DNA of 62,714 nucleotides, from contig JAGDXS010000005.1 of NCBI GenBank assembly GCA_023261755.1, positions 1 to 62,714 of the forward strand. Direction: 5' to 3'. The stretch's first letter is position 1, and each line of letters opens with the position of its first letter. The position numbers and the translations under genes were made by a program. The notes beneath the pieces are model-generated. The model worked only from the letters and a program-made list of their open reading frames with translations. It did no database searches and had not been told where the DNA came from. The stretch is from Thermoplasmata archaeon. Lineage in GTDB: Archaea; Thermoplasmatota; Thermoplasmata; Thermoplasmatales; ARK-15. This document shows positions 18,475 to 26,618 of the stretch, one piece after another.

Positions 18475-20520
18475 TTGATGATTTCTAACCTCTTGCTTAC
18501 TACCATAGAAAGACCAAATTTGTTTGAAATTCCAAGGTGGGAATTAGATATCCATTATACAATTACAATTATTGTTGTAGCGCTTTACATTTACTGGGCT
18601 TACAGAACTTATAAAAAGCTTGGCCTTACTTGGCCCAAATTAAGGGATTTAGTTAAAAATAACTGGAGCTGGAAGAATCTATTTCTATACGGTATATTTC
18701 AAAGAAAGCACGTAAGGGATAAATATGCTGGCCTAATGCACATTTTAATATCATGGGGCATTATTTTTCTTACAATATCCACGGCTCTTGTAGCACTGGA
18801 CAACGATATTTTATCACCCCATGGAATTAGAATCCTTGTAGGACCATTCTACCTTGCATTTGAAGTATGGTCAGATACGGGCGGAATAATGCTTTTATCA
18901 GGCTTGACCATGGCACTGTGGAGAAGGTTGAGGAAAAAGGTTTTACTTGAAACTGTCTGGGATGATTATATTGTTATAGGATCATTATATTTAATAGCCT
19001 TTGAAGGCTTCTTCCTTGAAGGTTTGAATATTTTTCTTGAAAATTATTATCTTAATTATCAGTTTGTAAATCAATACAGGTATTTGGGTTCAATATTTTC
19101 ATTGTTCTGGAAATTTTTGTTCAATGGGAATCCTGCAGCTGGAATAACTGTATATCAAGTTTTATGGGCAATTCATTTTTCAACAGTCTTTATAGTTCTA
19201 GGTTATGCGTTAATTTCTAAACTATCGCATGTTATTTTATCTCCTATATACATTACATTAAAACCTAAAAAAGTAAGGGGTGAAATGTCCACTCCTTTTA
19301 AACTTGAAGATCTTCTTCAGAGCGGAACATTTGATATAAAATTAGGTATGAAAACACCAAAGGATTTGGTACCCATACAGAGATTGGAAAATTTGGCTTG
19401 CACTAACTGCGGAAGATGTGAAAGAGCATGTCCAGCTGTGGCAGCTGGAAGAGATCTAAGCCCAAGAGTATTGATGCAAACATTGAAGAAAAATGTAGAT
19501 CAGGATGTTGAGCTAGTGCCAATGAAATTCAGCGAAGATTTTATTTGGTCTTGTACAACTTGCCAGGCCTGCGTGGAAGAATGCCCAGTTTTGATCGATC
19601 CTCAAAGTTATGTTCTTGAAATGAGAAGAAACCTAGTTTTTGAGAGTAAATTGGACAAGCAAAAAGTTCAATTTTTGAACAATTTAACTTATACAAGAAA
19701 TCCCTTGGGTAATTCTCCAAGTGAAAGAAATGTTTGGGTCGAAAAATCTAAAAAGTATGAAAATGAAGAATATCTTCTCTGGATAGGATGCATGGCAAGC
19801 TTTGATCCTAGAACAAAAAATGTAGCTGAAAGTGTTATCAAAATTTTAAAGGAGGCTAATGTAAGTTTTGGCGTCTTGGGAGAAGAGGAAGCTTGTTGCG
19901 GTGAATCTGCGAGAAGGCTTGGAGAAGAGAGCAGATTCCAGGAACTTGTAATGCAAAACGTACAAACATTTAAAAATTACAATGTTAAGAAAATTATCAC
20001 ATTCTGCCCCCATGGATACAATACATTCAAGAATGAATATTCAAAATTCATTCAGGGTCTTGAAGTTTACCACCATTCAGAATTCATTGAAAAATTATTA
20101 AAAGAAAATAAAATAAAAATAGAAAAGGGAAATGAAACTTATACATTCCATGATCCCTGTTACCTCGGAAGGATAAATGGTAAGTATGACCCTCCAAGAT
20201 TCGTTCTTACAAAAGCTGCTAACTTAAATGAAATGGAAAGAAGCAAGGATAAAAGCTTTTGTTGTGGAGGTGGTGGAGCAAATTATTGGTACAAAGTGAA
20301 TGAAAAGGAACCGATATCTCAGATAAGAATAAAGGAAGCGTCTGGAAAGAGTAAGAATGTGGCAGTGGCCTGTCCATTTTGTCTTGGTATGCTTGAAGAT
20401 GCAGCAAGAACGTTAAACATGGAAGACGTTAAGGTCAAGGATATTTCAGAAATTATAGCAGAGAAAATTCAAGGTCGGTCTGGTAAAGAATCTGAATCTA
20501 TGAGCTCCAAACCTGCTTGA
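18475..20520 (+). CDS. Membrane-bound heterodisulfide-reductase-like (HdrD/DsrK-like) iron-sulfur oxidoreductase
   Basis: N-terminal TM cytochrome-b-like region; two 4Fe-4S motifs (CTNCGRCERACP, CTTCQACVEECP); two CCG domains (EEEACCGESARRLGEE, KSFCCGGGG). Confidence 0.85.
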   Translation: MMISNLLLTTIERPNLFEIPRWELDIHYTITIIVVALYIYWAYRTYKKLGLTWPKLRDLVKNNWSWKNLFLYGIFQRKHVRDKYAGLMHILISWGIIFLTISTALVALDNDILSPHGIRILVGPFYLAFEVWSDTGGIMLLSGLTMALWRRLRKKVLLETVWDDYIVIGSLYLIAFEGFFLEGLNIFLENYYLNYQFVNQYRYLGSIFSLFWKFLFNGNPAAGITVYQVLWAIHFSTVFIVLGYALISKLSHVILSPIYITLKPKKVRGEMSTPFKLEDLLQSGTFDIKLGMKTPKDLVPIQRLENLACTNCGRCERACPAVAAGRDLSPRVLMQTLKKNVDQDVELVPMKFSEDFIWSCTTCQACVEECPVLIDPQSYVLEMRRNLVFESKLDKQKVQFLNNLTYTRNPLGNSPSERNVWVEKSKKYENEEYLLWIGCMASFDPRTKNVAESVIKILKEANVSFGVLGEEEACCGESARRLGEESRFQELVMQNVQTFKNYNVKKIITFCPHGYNTFKNEYSKFIQGLEVYHHSEFIEKLLKENKIKIEKGNETYTFHDPCYLGRINGKYDPPRFVLTKAANLNEMERSKDKSFCCGGGGANYWYKVNEKEPISQIRIKEASGKSKNVAVACPFCLGMLEDAARTLNMEDVKVKDISEIIAEKIQGRSGKESESMSSKPA

Positions 20521-21290
20521 TCCAGCAGATCCTCAATTCTCTTTCTTTCTTTTCCAGAAAGATCCTTTTTTTCCATAATTAGATATTTGGCGTTGCATTT
20601 TTCCTTCATCTGTAAAAGCATTTCCAAATCGATTTTTTCTGCTGCATATTTAGGTGCCATGTGACCAAAAGAAATCTTTTTTGTTAGAGCTAATTTTGTG
20701 AATCTAGGAGTATAGTGGCCCCCACCAATTCCTATGGCAATTTCATCATTAGTTTTTTCTGTTTTAATTATCGTCTCTGCAATAATTTTTCCTGAATTTT
20801 GATCATTCCATTCTTCATAATTGCTTCCAATTTCTATAAAAAAAGTAGGTGTTGATAAATATGGTCCATGGTGCGTGGCTTCGTAGGAAATATTGTAATT
20901 TATATCCTTTCCAATCTCATTTAATTTTAACAAAGCTCCGGTCATGTAATTGGCATTCACACTTACTAAAGTTTTGTCTTTACCTCCTAAATCCGCTCGG
21001 CCAAAATTTCCAATTGGATGAACAGTAAGGCTTCTCATCCCAGATTCACTTCTGTGCTTTGAAGCTACTATTATATTTTCAAAATTAATGCTTAAGCTAT
21101 TTTTTATTTTGATATCTATATTCTCTGCCCTTACCTTTTCCTGATCTATTATGATTACATAGAATTTATTGAATTTATAGTATTCATTATTCTCGAATTT
21201 ACCCAAATATTCGAAATTTACTAAATTTTTTAGATTATTTAATATGTTCAATGATGCATCGTCATCATTTGAAAATAAAATTAGATCCAT
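20469..21290 (-). CDS. dtdA: Archaeal D-aminoacyl-tRNA deacylase (DTD2 type)
   Basis: ASKHRSESGMRSLTVHPIGNFGRADLGGKDKTL; EATHHGPYLSTPTFFIEIGS; GIGGGHYTPRFT. Confidence 0.92.
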   Translation of the reverse strand: MDLILFSNDDDASLNILNNLKNLVNFEYLGKFENNEYYKFNKFYVIIIDQEKVRAENIDIKIKNSLSINFENIIVASKHRSESGMRSLTVHPIGNFGRADLGGKDKTLVSVNANYMTGALLKLNEIGKDINYNISYEATHHGPYLSTPTFFIEIGSNYEEWNDQNSGKIIAETIIKTEKTNDEIAIGIGGGHYTPRFTKLALTKKISFGHMAPKYAAEKIDLEMLLQMKEKCNAKYLIMEKKDLSGKERKRIEDLLDQAGLELIDSDSLPDRP

Positions 21291-21349
21291 AATCAGGCAT
21301 GATTTTTTTCTTATTTAAATTATGGTATTTTAAAGATTAATTTTAAATA

Positions 21350-21373
21350 TTTGTATGATATTTGTCATACAAA
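21350..21373. promoter_or_regulatory. Inverted repeat TTTGTATGA-N6-TCATACAAA upstream of a membrane protein gene
   Basis: Perfect 9-nt arms, directly after a TATA-like TTTAAATAT and directly before the GAGGTGA Shine-Dalgarno of the gene at 21387. Confidence 0.6.
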
Positions 21374-21386
21374 GAGGTGACTTTTA

Positions 21387-21929
21387 ATGAAAGAATCACA
21401 GTTCGCTTTAAACATTTTATTGGGATTTCTTCTATTAGGCCTATTATGGTGGCTACCTATTTTCGGACCAATGATATCAGGTTATGTGGTTGGAAAAAGA
21501 AGTGAAAGTGCGAAAATGGGTGCATTAATTTCAGCAATTCCTGCAATTACAATTTTTCTAATCGTATTTTCAGTAAAACAGGGTTATTTGTATATTCCAC
21601 ACCTTTATTTGAAGGCTCCCTGGGACTTTTCAGGCCTTGTTGTTTTTATTTTTAATTCAGTAAATACATTCACTTTAATACTTAATAATTATATTTATTT
21701 TATACATTACGCTCCCCCTTACTTTGTTATTATGATAATCTTCGGAATCATTGGAGGATCTTTAGCTAAAAAAGAGCCAGAACAGAAAAAATTTAGGAAG
21801 AATGTTGAAAATAAACTAAAGCATGAATATGTCCAGGTACCAAAGCAAAGCCCATTGATTAAAAGAGCTATTAAGGAAAAGAAACATAGTTCTAAAGAGA
21901 TAGATGATGAAATTCCAGAATACATGTGA
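21387..21929 (+). CDS. Hypothetical multi-TM membrane protein
   Basis: 180-aa ORF with hydrophobic segments; WWLPIFGPMISGYVVGKRSESAKMGALISAIPA; SD GAGGTGA. Confidence 0.75.
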   Translation: MKESQFALNILLGFLLLGLLWWLPIFGPMISGYVVGKRSESAKMGALISAIPAITIFLIVFSVKQGYLYIPHLYLKAPWDFSGLVVFIFNSVNTFTLILNNYIYFIHYAPPYFVIMIIFGIIGGSLAKKEPEQKKFRKNVENKLKHEYVQVPKQSPLIKRAIKEKKHSSKEIDDEIPEYM

Positions 21930-21962
21930 AAAATCTTTAAATAATTTTTTTATTTTTAATTT

Positions 21963-22532
21963 ATGAAAAATCAAATCAGGGCAATAGGTATTGATGATTC
22001 ACCCTTTAAAAGGTATAACAAGAGAACACATATAATTGGAACAATCATGAGATATGCAAATTATATTGAAGGTATTTCAATAGAAAACATTAAAGTTGAT
22101 GGGAATGATTCAACTGAAAAAATTTTAAAAATTTTAAAAGGTAAATTTAATAAACAAATAAAAATTATATTTTTGAGCGGAATAACATTTGCAGGATTTA
22201 ATATTGTCGATATTGAATCAATTTATGATGAAATGAAAATTCCTGTAATTACTGTAACTAGAAAAAATCCGAACTTTGAAAAAATATATTCTGCGCTAAA
22301 AAAATATTTTGATGATTATGAAAAAAGATATGAATTAATGACAAAGTATAAAATTTATAGAATGGATTTTGAAAATTATAAAATATATTCACAGTTCGTA
22401 GGTATCGATTTAAAGGATGCTAAAAATATTATCAAAAAATTTACAATAAGGGGCAATATACCTGAACCTATAAGAATTTCACACATGGTTGGAAGCGCAA
22501 TTAAATTCGGTTGTTCAAAGGGGAAAGCTTAA
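21963..22532 (+). CDS. DUF99 family (endonuclease V-like fold) protein
   Basis: IRAIGIDDSPF...IIGTIMRYANYIEGISIENIKVDGNDSTEKI; IPVITVTRKNPNF. Confidence 0.85.
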   Translation: MKNQIRAIGIDDSPFKRYNKRTHIIGTIMRYANYIEGISIENIKVDGNDSTEKILKILKGKFNKQIKIIFLSGITFAGFNIVDIESIYDEMKIPVITVTRKNPNFEKIYSALKKYFDDYEKRYELMTKYKIYRMDFENYKIYSQFVGIDLKDAKNIIKKFTIRGNIPEPIRISHMVGSAIKFGCSKGKA

Positions 22533-23083
22533 TATGAATCCAATGAACTGAATCTTGATTCTCTCCTTTTTTCTGCAAGGAATTTATATATTGTTGAATG
22601 CTTACTTCCCTGCAAAAGCATTTCTATGGATTTTCTTGCTATTTCCATTTCTTCGTAATTACCTATTATTGAAACAGTGTTTCCATATACAGATATATAT
22701 GTTCCTGTAAAATCTTCAATAGTTTTTCTAGCTTTACCCTCAGTCCCTATAATTCTACCCCTGGCTATTCTTATTCTGTTCTCCTTCTTGCCATAGTAAT
22801 CCTTCAGGTCTATTATTTCAAATATTACATCATCTTCCCAGAGCCTAAAGGCCCTTTTAGGTGAAAAGCCCCTACCAATTGCCTTTACAACCTGCTCTGC
22901 TTTTAAGGAGCTTACAGCATCCGTCTTCGTATCATCAATAATTACCTCCCCCGATTCAGAATCTATTGTTAGTTTCACATTTGCAGTCCTTTCAATAGAT
23001 TCTTTCGTCTCCCCATCTTTTCCTATTAATGCACCTATTCTTGCCTTTGGAATTGTTTGGTATTTCATCCAAACAACCTCCAT
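22529..23083 (-). CDS. KH-domain protein of Pno1/Dim2 type (archaeal rRNA-processing)
   Basis: Two KH GxxG units (ARIGALIGKDGETKESIERTANVKLTIDSESGEV; ARGRIIGTEGKARKTIEDFTGTYISVYGNTVSIIG), downstream of rio1. Confidence 0.9.
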   Translation of the reverse strand: MEVVWMKYQTIPKARIGALIGKDGETKESIERTANVKLTIDSESGEVIIDDTKTDAVSSLKAEQVVKAIGRGFSPKRAFRLWEDDVIFEIIDLKDYYGKKENRIRIARGRIIGTEGKARKTIEDFTGTYISVYGNTVSIIGNYEEMEIARKSIEMLLQGSKHSTIYKFLAEKRRESRFSSLDSY

Positions 23084-23841
23084 TCTATACCATCTAGCAT
23101 GTCTTTTTCATTTATCTTCAAACCGTGCTTATTAAAAAACCTTACTATATTCTTAACATCTCTTAATAAAAGTTCTCTTGAATTTGGATGCTTTACTGGA
23201 AGTGCTTGTGAAACATCTATAATGTATGGCTTTTCTTTGAAAAAGACTATGTTGTATTCACTTAAATCACCATGAACTAAATTTGCAATGTTCACCATTC
23301 TTATTAGATTGTCCCTAATTTCATAAAAGGTTTTTTCTAAATTTTCTATGGAAGCATCCTTAAGAATAGGAGCAATGTTCGTCTTTGTTCCTAGATATTG
23401 CATTAAAATTACATTTTGTTTAAATGTAATGGGTTTTGGAACATTGACTCCAGCCTCAAAACAATCTGTTAAATTTCTAAACTCCTTTTGTGCCCATATT
23501 GAAATTAATCCTGATTTAGTTCTCTTTATGTGCTCAAATCTGTAATCTCCTTCTATGTATTTTATAATAGAGTTAAAATTCAATGTTGATGTTCTGTATA
23601 TTTTCAATGCATAATATCTTCTTCCTTTTTTAACTCTGAAAATATTCGCTTCCTTCCCTATTTTTATAGGAAAATCAATAATGTCCATGTAACCGTGGGA
23701 AAATAACTCGTATATGATCATCACAGTTTTTCTGTCAAATACATCTTCTTCTGCTTTTCTCTTCTCATAATCATTTTCAATCCTTTCATATTTAATCCTT
23801 TCATTTAAGAATTCATAAATATTTTCTAAATTATCATTCAT
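23065..23841 (-). CDS. rio1: RIO1 family serine protein kinase
   Basis: IGKEANIFRVKKGRRYYALKIYRTSTLNF; HGDLSEYNIVFFKEKPYIIDVSQALPVKHPNSRELLLRDVKNI. Confidence 0.92.
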   Translation of the reverse strand: MNDNLENIYEFLNERIKYERIENDYEKRKAEEDVFDRKTVMIIYELFSHGYMDIIDFPIKIGKEANIFRVKKGRRYYALKIYRTSTLNFNSIIKYIEGDYRFEHIKRTKSGLISIWAQKEFRNLTDCFEAGVNVPKPITFKQNVILMQYLGTKTNIAPILKDASIENLEKTFYEIRDNLIRMVNIANLVHGDLSEYNIVFFKEKPYIIDVSQALPVKHPNSRELLLRDVKNIVRFFNKHGLKINEKDMLDGIEWRLFG

Positions 23842-24161
23842 GCTTTTCCAAACACATCAAGAATTTCAGGAAGAATTTTATTTCTGCTCAAATATGATGT
23901 TTGGGTTGGTGTATACCTATAAACAATATCTGCCTTTTCATCCTGAAAATCCCAGGGTTTAATAATTACTAAATCACCCTCTTTAACCCAAATCCTTTTC
24001 TTTATTTTGCCGGGTACCCTGCATTGCCTAGATTTTCCATCTTCACACATTACTACCATTCTTGCAGCTCCCAACATTTTATCAACTATTCCAAACATTT
24101 CTCCATTATTCCGATTAGGTAAAGGTACCCTGCCTACTTTTTCTTCTTCATTATTATCCAT
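23838..24161 (-). CDS. Translation initiation factor aIF-1A
   Basis: RVPLPNRNNGEMFGIVDKMLGAARMVVMCEDGKSRQCRVPGKIKKRIWVKEGDLVIIKPWDFQDEKADIVYRYT. Confidence 0.95.
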   Translation of the reverse strand: MDNNEEEKVGRVPLPNRNNGEMFGIVDKMLGAARMVVMCEDGKSRQCRVPGKIKKRIWVKEGDLVIIKPWDFQDEKADIVYRYTPTQTSYLSRNKILPEILDVFGKA

Positions 24162-24215
24162 ACAAATTCAAGACAATAATATTAATTTCATATATAAATC
24201 CTTTTGAAACTGCTT

Positions 24216-25052
24216 TCAATAATGAGGTTTCGTCTTTTCATAAACTTCCTTAAGAGCATCTTCATCTACATGGGTATATATTTGAGTTGTAGCTATGGTT
24301 GAATGGCCTAGAATTTGTTGAATAAATCTTATGTCTGCTCCGTTTTTAAGGAGAATTGTGGCAAATGTATGCCTTATTGTGTGCGGTGTTACTTTTTTCT
24401 TTATTCCAGCTTTTTGGGCATAATATTTTACTATCCTTTCAATATGTGTTGACGTTATTTTTGTACCTTTTTGGCTTATAAATAAGTAGCCTTCACTTCT
24501 TTTTTCTTTATTTAAATAATTTTTTATTATTTTTAAAACATTTTCGTCTATTGCAACTAGCCTATCCTTATCCCCTTTACCTGATCTGACGTGAATGAAA
24601 TTATCATAAAAATCTATATCCTCTATTTTTAATGAACTGAGTTCGCTTACCCTTAAACCTGAGTAAGCAAGTGTAAGCAATATTATATAATTTCTTTCAT
24701 TTTCTTTTGCTGCGTTTAAAATATTCGCCATCTCCTTTTCATTTAAATAGGATGGTAATTTTCTTGATCTTTTTGGGGCCTGCAATTTATACAGATCTTT
24801 AATTTTTAAATATTTAAAAAAAGATTGAAGTGCCTTCATAGTAATATAAATGGTTTGTTTACTGTAATTTTTTTCAATTGCCAAATATTCCTTATATTTA
24901 TCTATATCCTCCATTGTCACTTCTCTAGGATCCTTTTTTAAAAATTCTAAAAATTGTTTAATTAAATTTGTGTATTCTTTGACTGTGTTAATACTTTTCT
25001 TCTCACCATTAAGATAATTAGCAAATTTTTCCACATAATTTAGTTCTGTCAT
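24216..25052 (-). CDS. xerA: Tyrosine recombinase XerA
   Basis: Catalytic R (SGLRVSEL), HTIRHTFA, LGHSTIATTQIYTH; N-terminal SAM-like domain; 278 aa. Confidence 0.88.
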   Translation of the reverse strand: MTELNYVEKFANYLNGEKKSINTVKEYTNLIKQFLEFLKKDPREVTMEDIDKYKEYLAIEKNYSKQTIYITMKALQSFFKYLKIKDLYKLQAPKRSRKLPSYLNEKEMANILNAAKENERNYIILLTLAYSGLRVSELSSLKIEDIDFYDNFIHVRSGKGDKDRLVAIDENVLKIIKNYLNKEKRSEGYLFISQKGTKITSTHIERIVKYYAQKAGIKKKVTPHTIRHTFATILLKNGADIRFIQQILGHSTIATTQIYTHVDEDALKEVYEKTKPHY

Positions 25053-25135
25053 CTTTTTGTCATATTATTTAATTCTTATATAAACTTTTTCATTAAAAAA
25101 TCACCATTTTTTTATATTTAAAATATATATATAAT

Positions 25136-25223
25136 TTTTTTCGTAAAAACTATATATCGATAAATTTTCAATCTTTTGTGAAGAATTTAAAAAATGGATC
25201 TATTTTAATTTATTACGAAAAAA
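25136..25223. repeat. Separated inverted repeat TTTTTTCGTAA ... TTACGAAAAAA upstream of xerA
   Basis: Perfect 11-nt arms at 25136-25146 and 25213-25223, 66-nt interior containing TATCGATA. Confidence 0.45.
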
Positions 25224-25229
25224 GGAATT

Positions 25230-25663
25230 TTGCTTAAAAATAATATAATAAAATATTTTTTTTATTCTATTATAATTTCTATTTTATTTTCTTTTATTCT
25301 CATAGCTAATTCAATTTGGATTTACATAATATCAATTATTACTCTTTTTTTATTGCTTTTATCTTGATTTATCCAGATAAAGAAAAGGATACATTTTCAT
25401 ATTTAATTGTCTCATTGGTGGTAATTTTTTTAATAATAATCAATATTTTAATTACTCTAATTCTGTCCTTTTTATATGTTTTTTTGGTAGTAGAGCTTAA
25501 TTTATTTTATCCCAATCCAATTACTATTGAGGAAAAAATTTTAGACTTATTAATTATTTTAATATTTTCAGTTCCGTTCATTTCTTTGTTTGTAATTTAT
25601 TCTAAAGTTAATTTAGAAAAAATAGTAGATTCTTTAGAGAGTAATAGCCTTGAAAGTACGCAG
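25230..25663 (+). pseudogene. Candidate frameshifted small membrane-protein gene between xerA and tRNA-Leu
   Basis: Frame from TTG 25230 reads LLKNNIIKYFFYSIIISILFSFILIANSIWIYIISIITLFLLLLS* (TGA 25365). It joins the track ORF (frame of 25316) FFIAFILIYPDKEKDTFSYLIVSLVVIFLIIINILITL... if one T is restored in the 7-T run at 25345-25351. Confidence 0.35.
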
Positions 25664-25748
25664 TGCAGGGGGAGGGATTTGAACCCTCGTAGTCCTACGA
25701 CACGGGATCTTAAGTCCCGCTCCTTTGACCTGACTCGGATACCCCTGC
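25664..25748 (-). tRNA. tRNA-Leu (TAA)
   Basis: Minus strand GCAGGGGTATCCGAGTCAGGTCAAAGGAGCGGGACTTAAGATCCCGTGTCGTAGGACTACGAGGGTTCAAATCCCTCCCCCTGCA: class II tRNA with variable arm, anticodon TAA. Confidence 0.95.
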
Positions 25749-25753
25749 AACAT

Positions 25754-26617
25754 CTATTGAAGTTTCTTTTTTAGTAGAGATGGTATATCCTGTGGATACG
25801 CTGCTACTTCAACGCCCGCTTCGTTCAATGCCTTAATCTTGCTCTCTGCTGTTCCTTTTCCACGAGTTATTATTGCTCCTGCATGACCCATTCTTTTTCC
25901 TGGTGGAGCGCTTCTTCCAGCTATGTATGCAACAACTGGCTTATGAAATTCAGATTTAATATATTCAGCTGCCTCTTCTTCTGCTGTTCCGCCTATTTCT
26001 CCTACTAAAACTGCAGCCTTAGTTCTTCTTTCATTTTTTAATTCCTTGAGTACGTCTGTAAAGCTCAGGCCTACTATTGCATCTCCACCTAAACCTATTA
26101 CAGTGCTTTCCCCCATGCCACTGTCTGTTATAGCTTTTACTATTTCATATGTCAATGTTCCGCTTCTTGAAATAACAGCAACATTTCCCTTTCTAAATAT
26201 GTGGTTAGGCATGATTCCTATTTTTGAATCAAATGGTACTGTTATACCAGGCCCATTTGGGCCGATCACTATAACCCCCTTTGTTTTGGCAACACTAATC
26301 ATTTCCAAGGAGTCATGGACAGGCACATGTTCGGTAAGAACATAAATTAACTTAATTCCTGCGTCTAATGCTTCATAAAAAGCATCCTTAACATAGGGAG
26401 CCGGTACACTTATCATGGTTGCATTTGGTTCAAGGTGTAATGTTTCTTCAACAGAATCAAATACTGGTATACCATTAACATTTTGCCCTGCTTTACCTGG
26501 AGAAATTCCAGCAACAACATTTGTACCAAATTTCACCATTTCATTTGCATGAAATGCTCCTTGATGGCCTGTTATTCCTTGCACTATTACTTTTGTATTT
26601 TTATTTATAAAAACCAT
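25754..26617 (-). CDS. sucD: Succinyl-CoA synthetase alpha subunit
   Basis: VIVQGITGHQGAFHANEMVKFGTNVVAGISPGKAGQ...; GHAGAIITRGKGTAESKIKALNEAGVEV. Confidence 0.95.
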   Translation of the reverse strand: MVFINKNTKVIVQGITGHQGAFHANEMVKFGTNVVAGISPGKAGQNVNGIPVFDSVEETLHLEPNATMISVPAPYVKDAFYEALDAGIKLIYVLTEHVPVHDSLEMISVAKTKGVIVIGPNGPGITVPFDSKIGIMPNHIFRKGNVAVISRSGTLTYEIVKAITDSGMGESTVIGLGGDAIVGLSFTDVLKELKNERRTKAAVLVGEIGGTAEEEAAEYIKSEFHKPVVAYIAGRSAPPGKRMGHAGAIITRGKGTAESKIKALNEAGVEVAAYPQDIPSLLKKKLQ

Positions 26618-26618
26618 T

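Noticed and set aside
24216-25748. xerA next to a tRNA-Leu 3' end as an integrated element with att sites
   Set aside because: The recombinase looks like chromosomal XerA. No duplicated tRNA 3' fragment, viral or plasmid genes were found; the similar string at 37410-37432 is the intact tRNA-Leu(TAG).
25316-25774. Track ORF 25316-25774 as a full-length protein
   Set aside because: Its C-terminal part (QCRGRDLNPRSPTTRDLKSRSFDLTRIPLQ) is antisense tRNA-Leu, a known artefact. Only the upstream hydrophobic part is kept as a candidate pseudogene.
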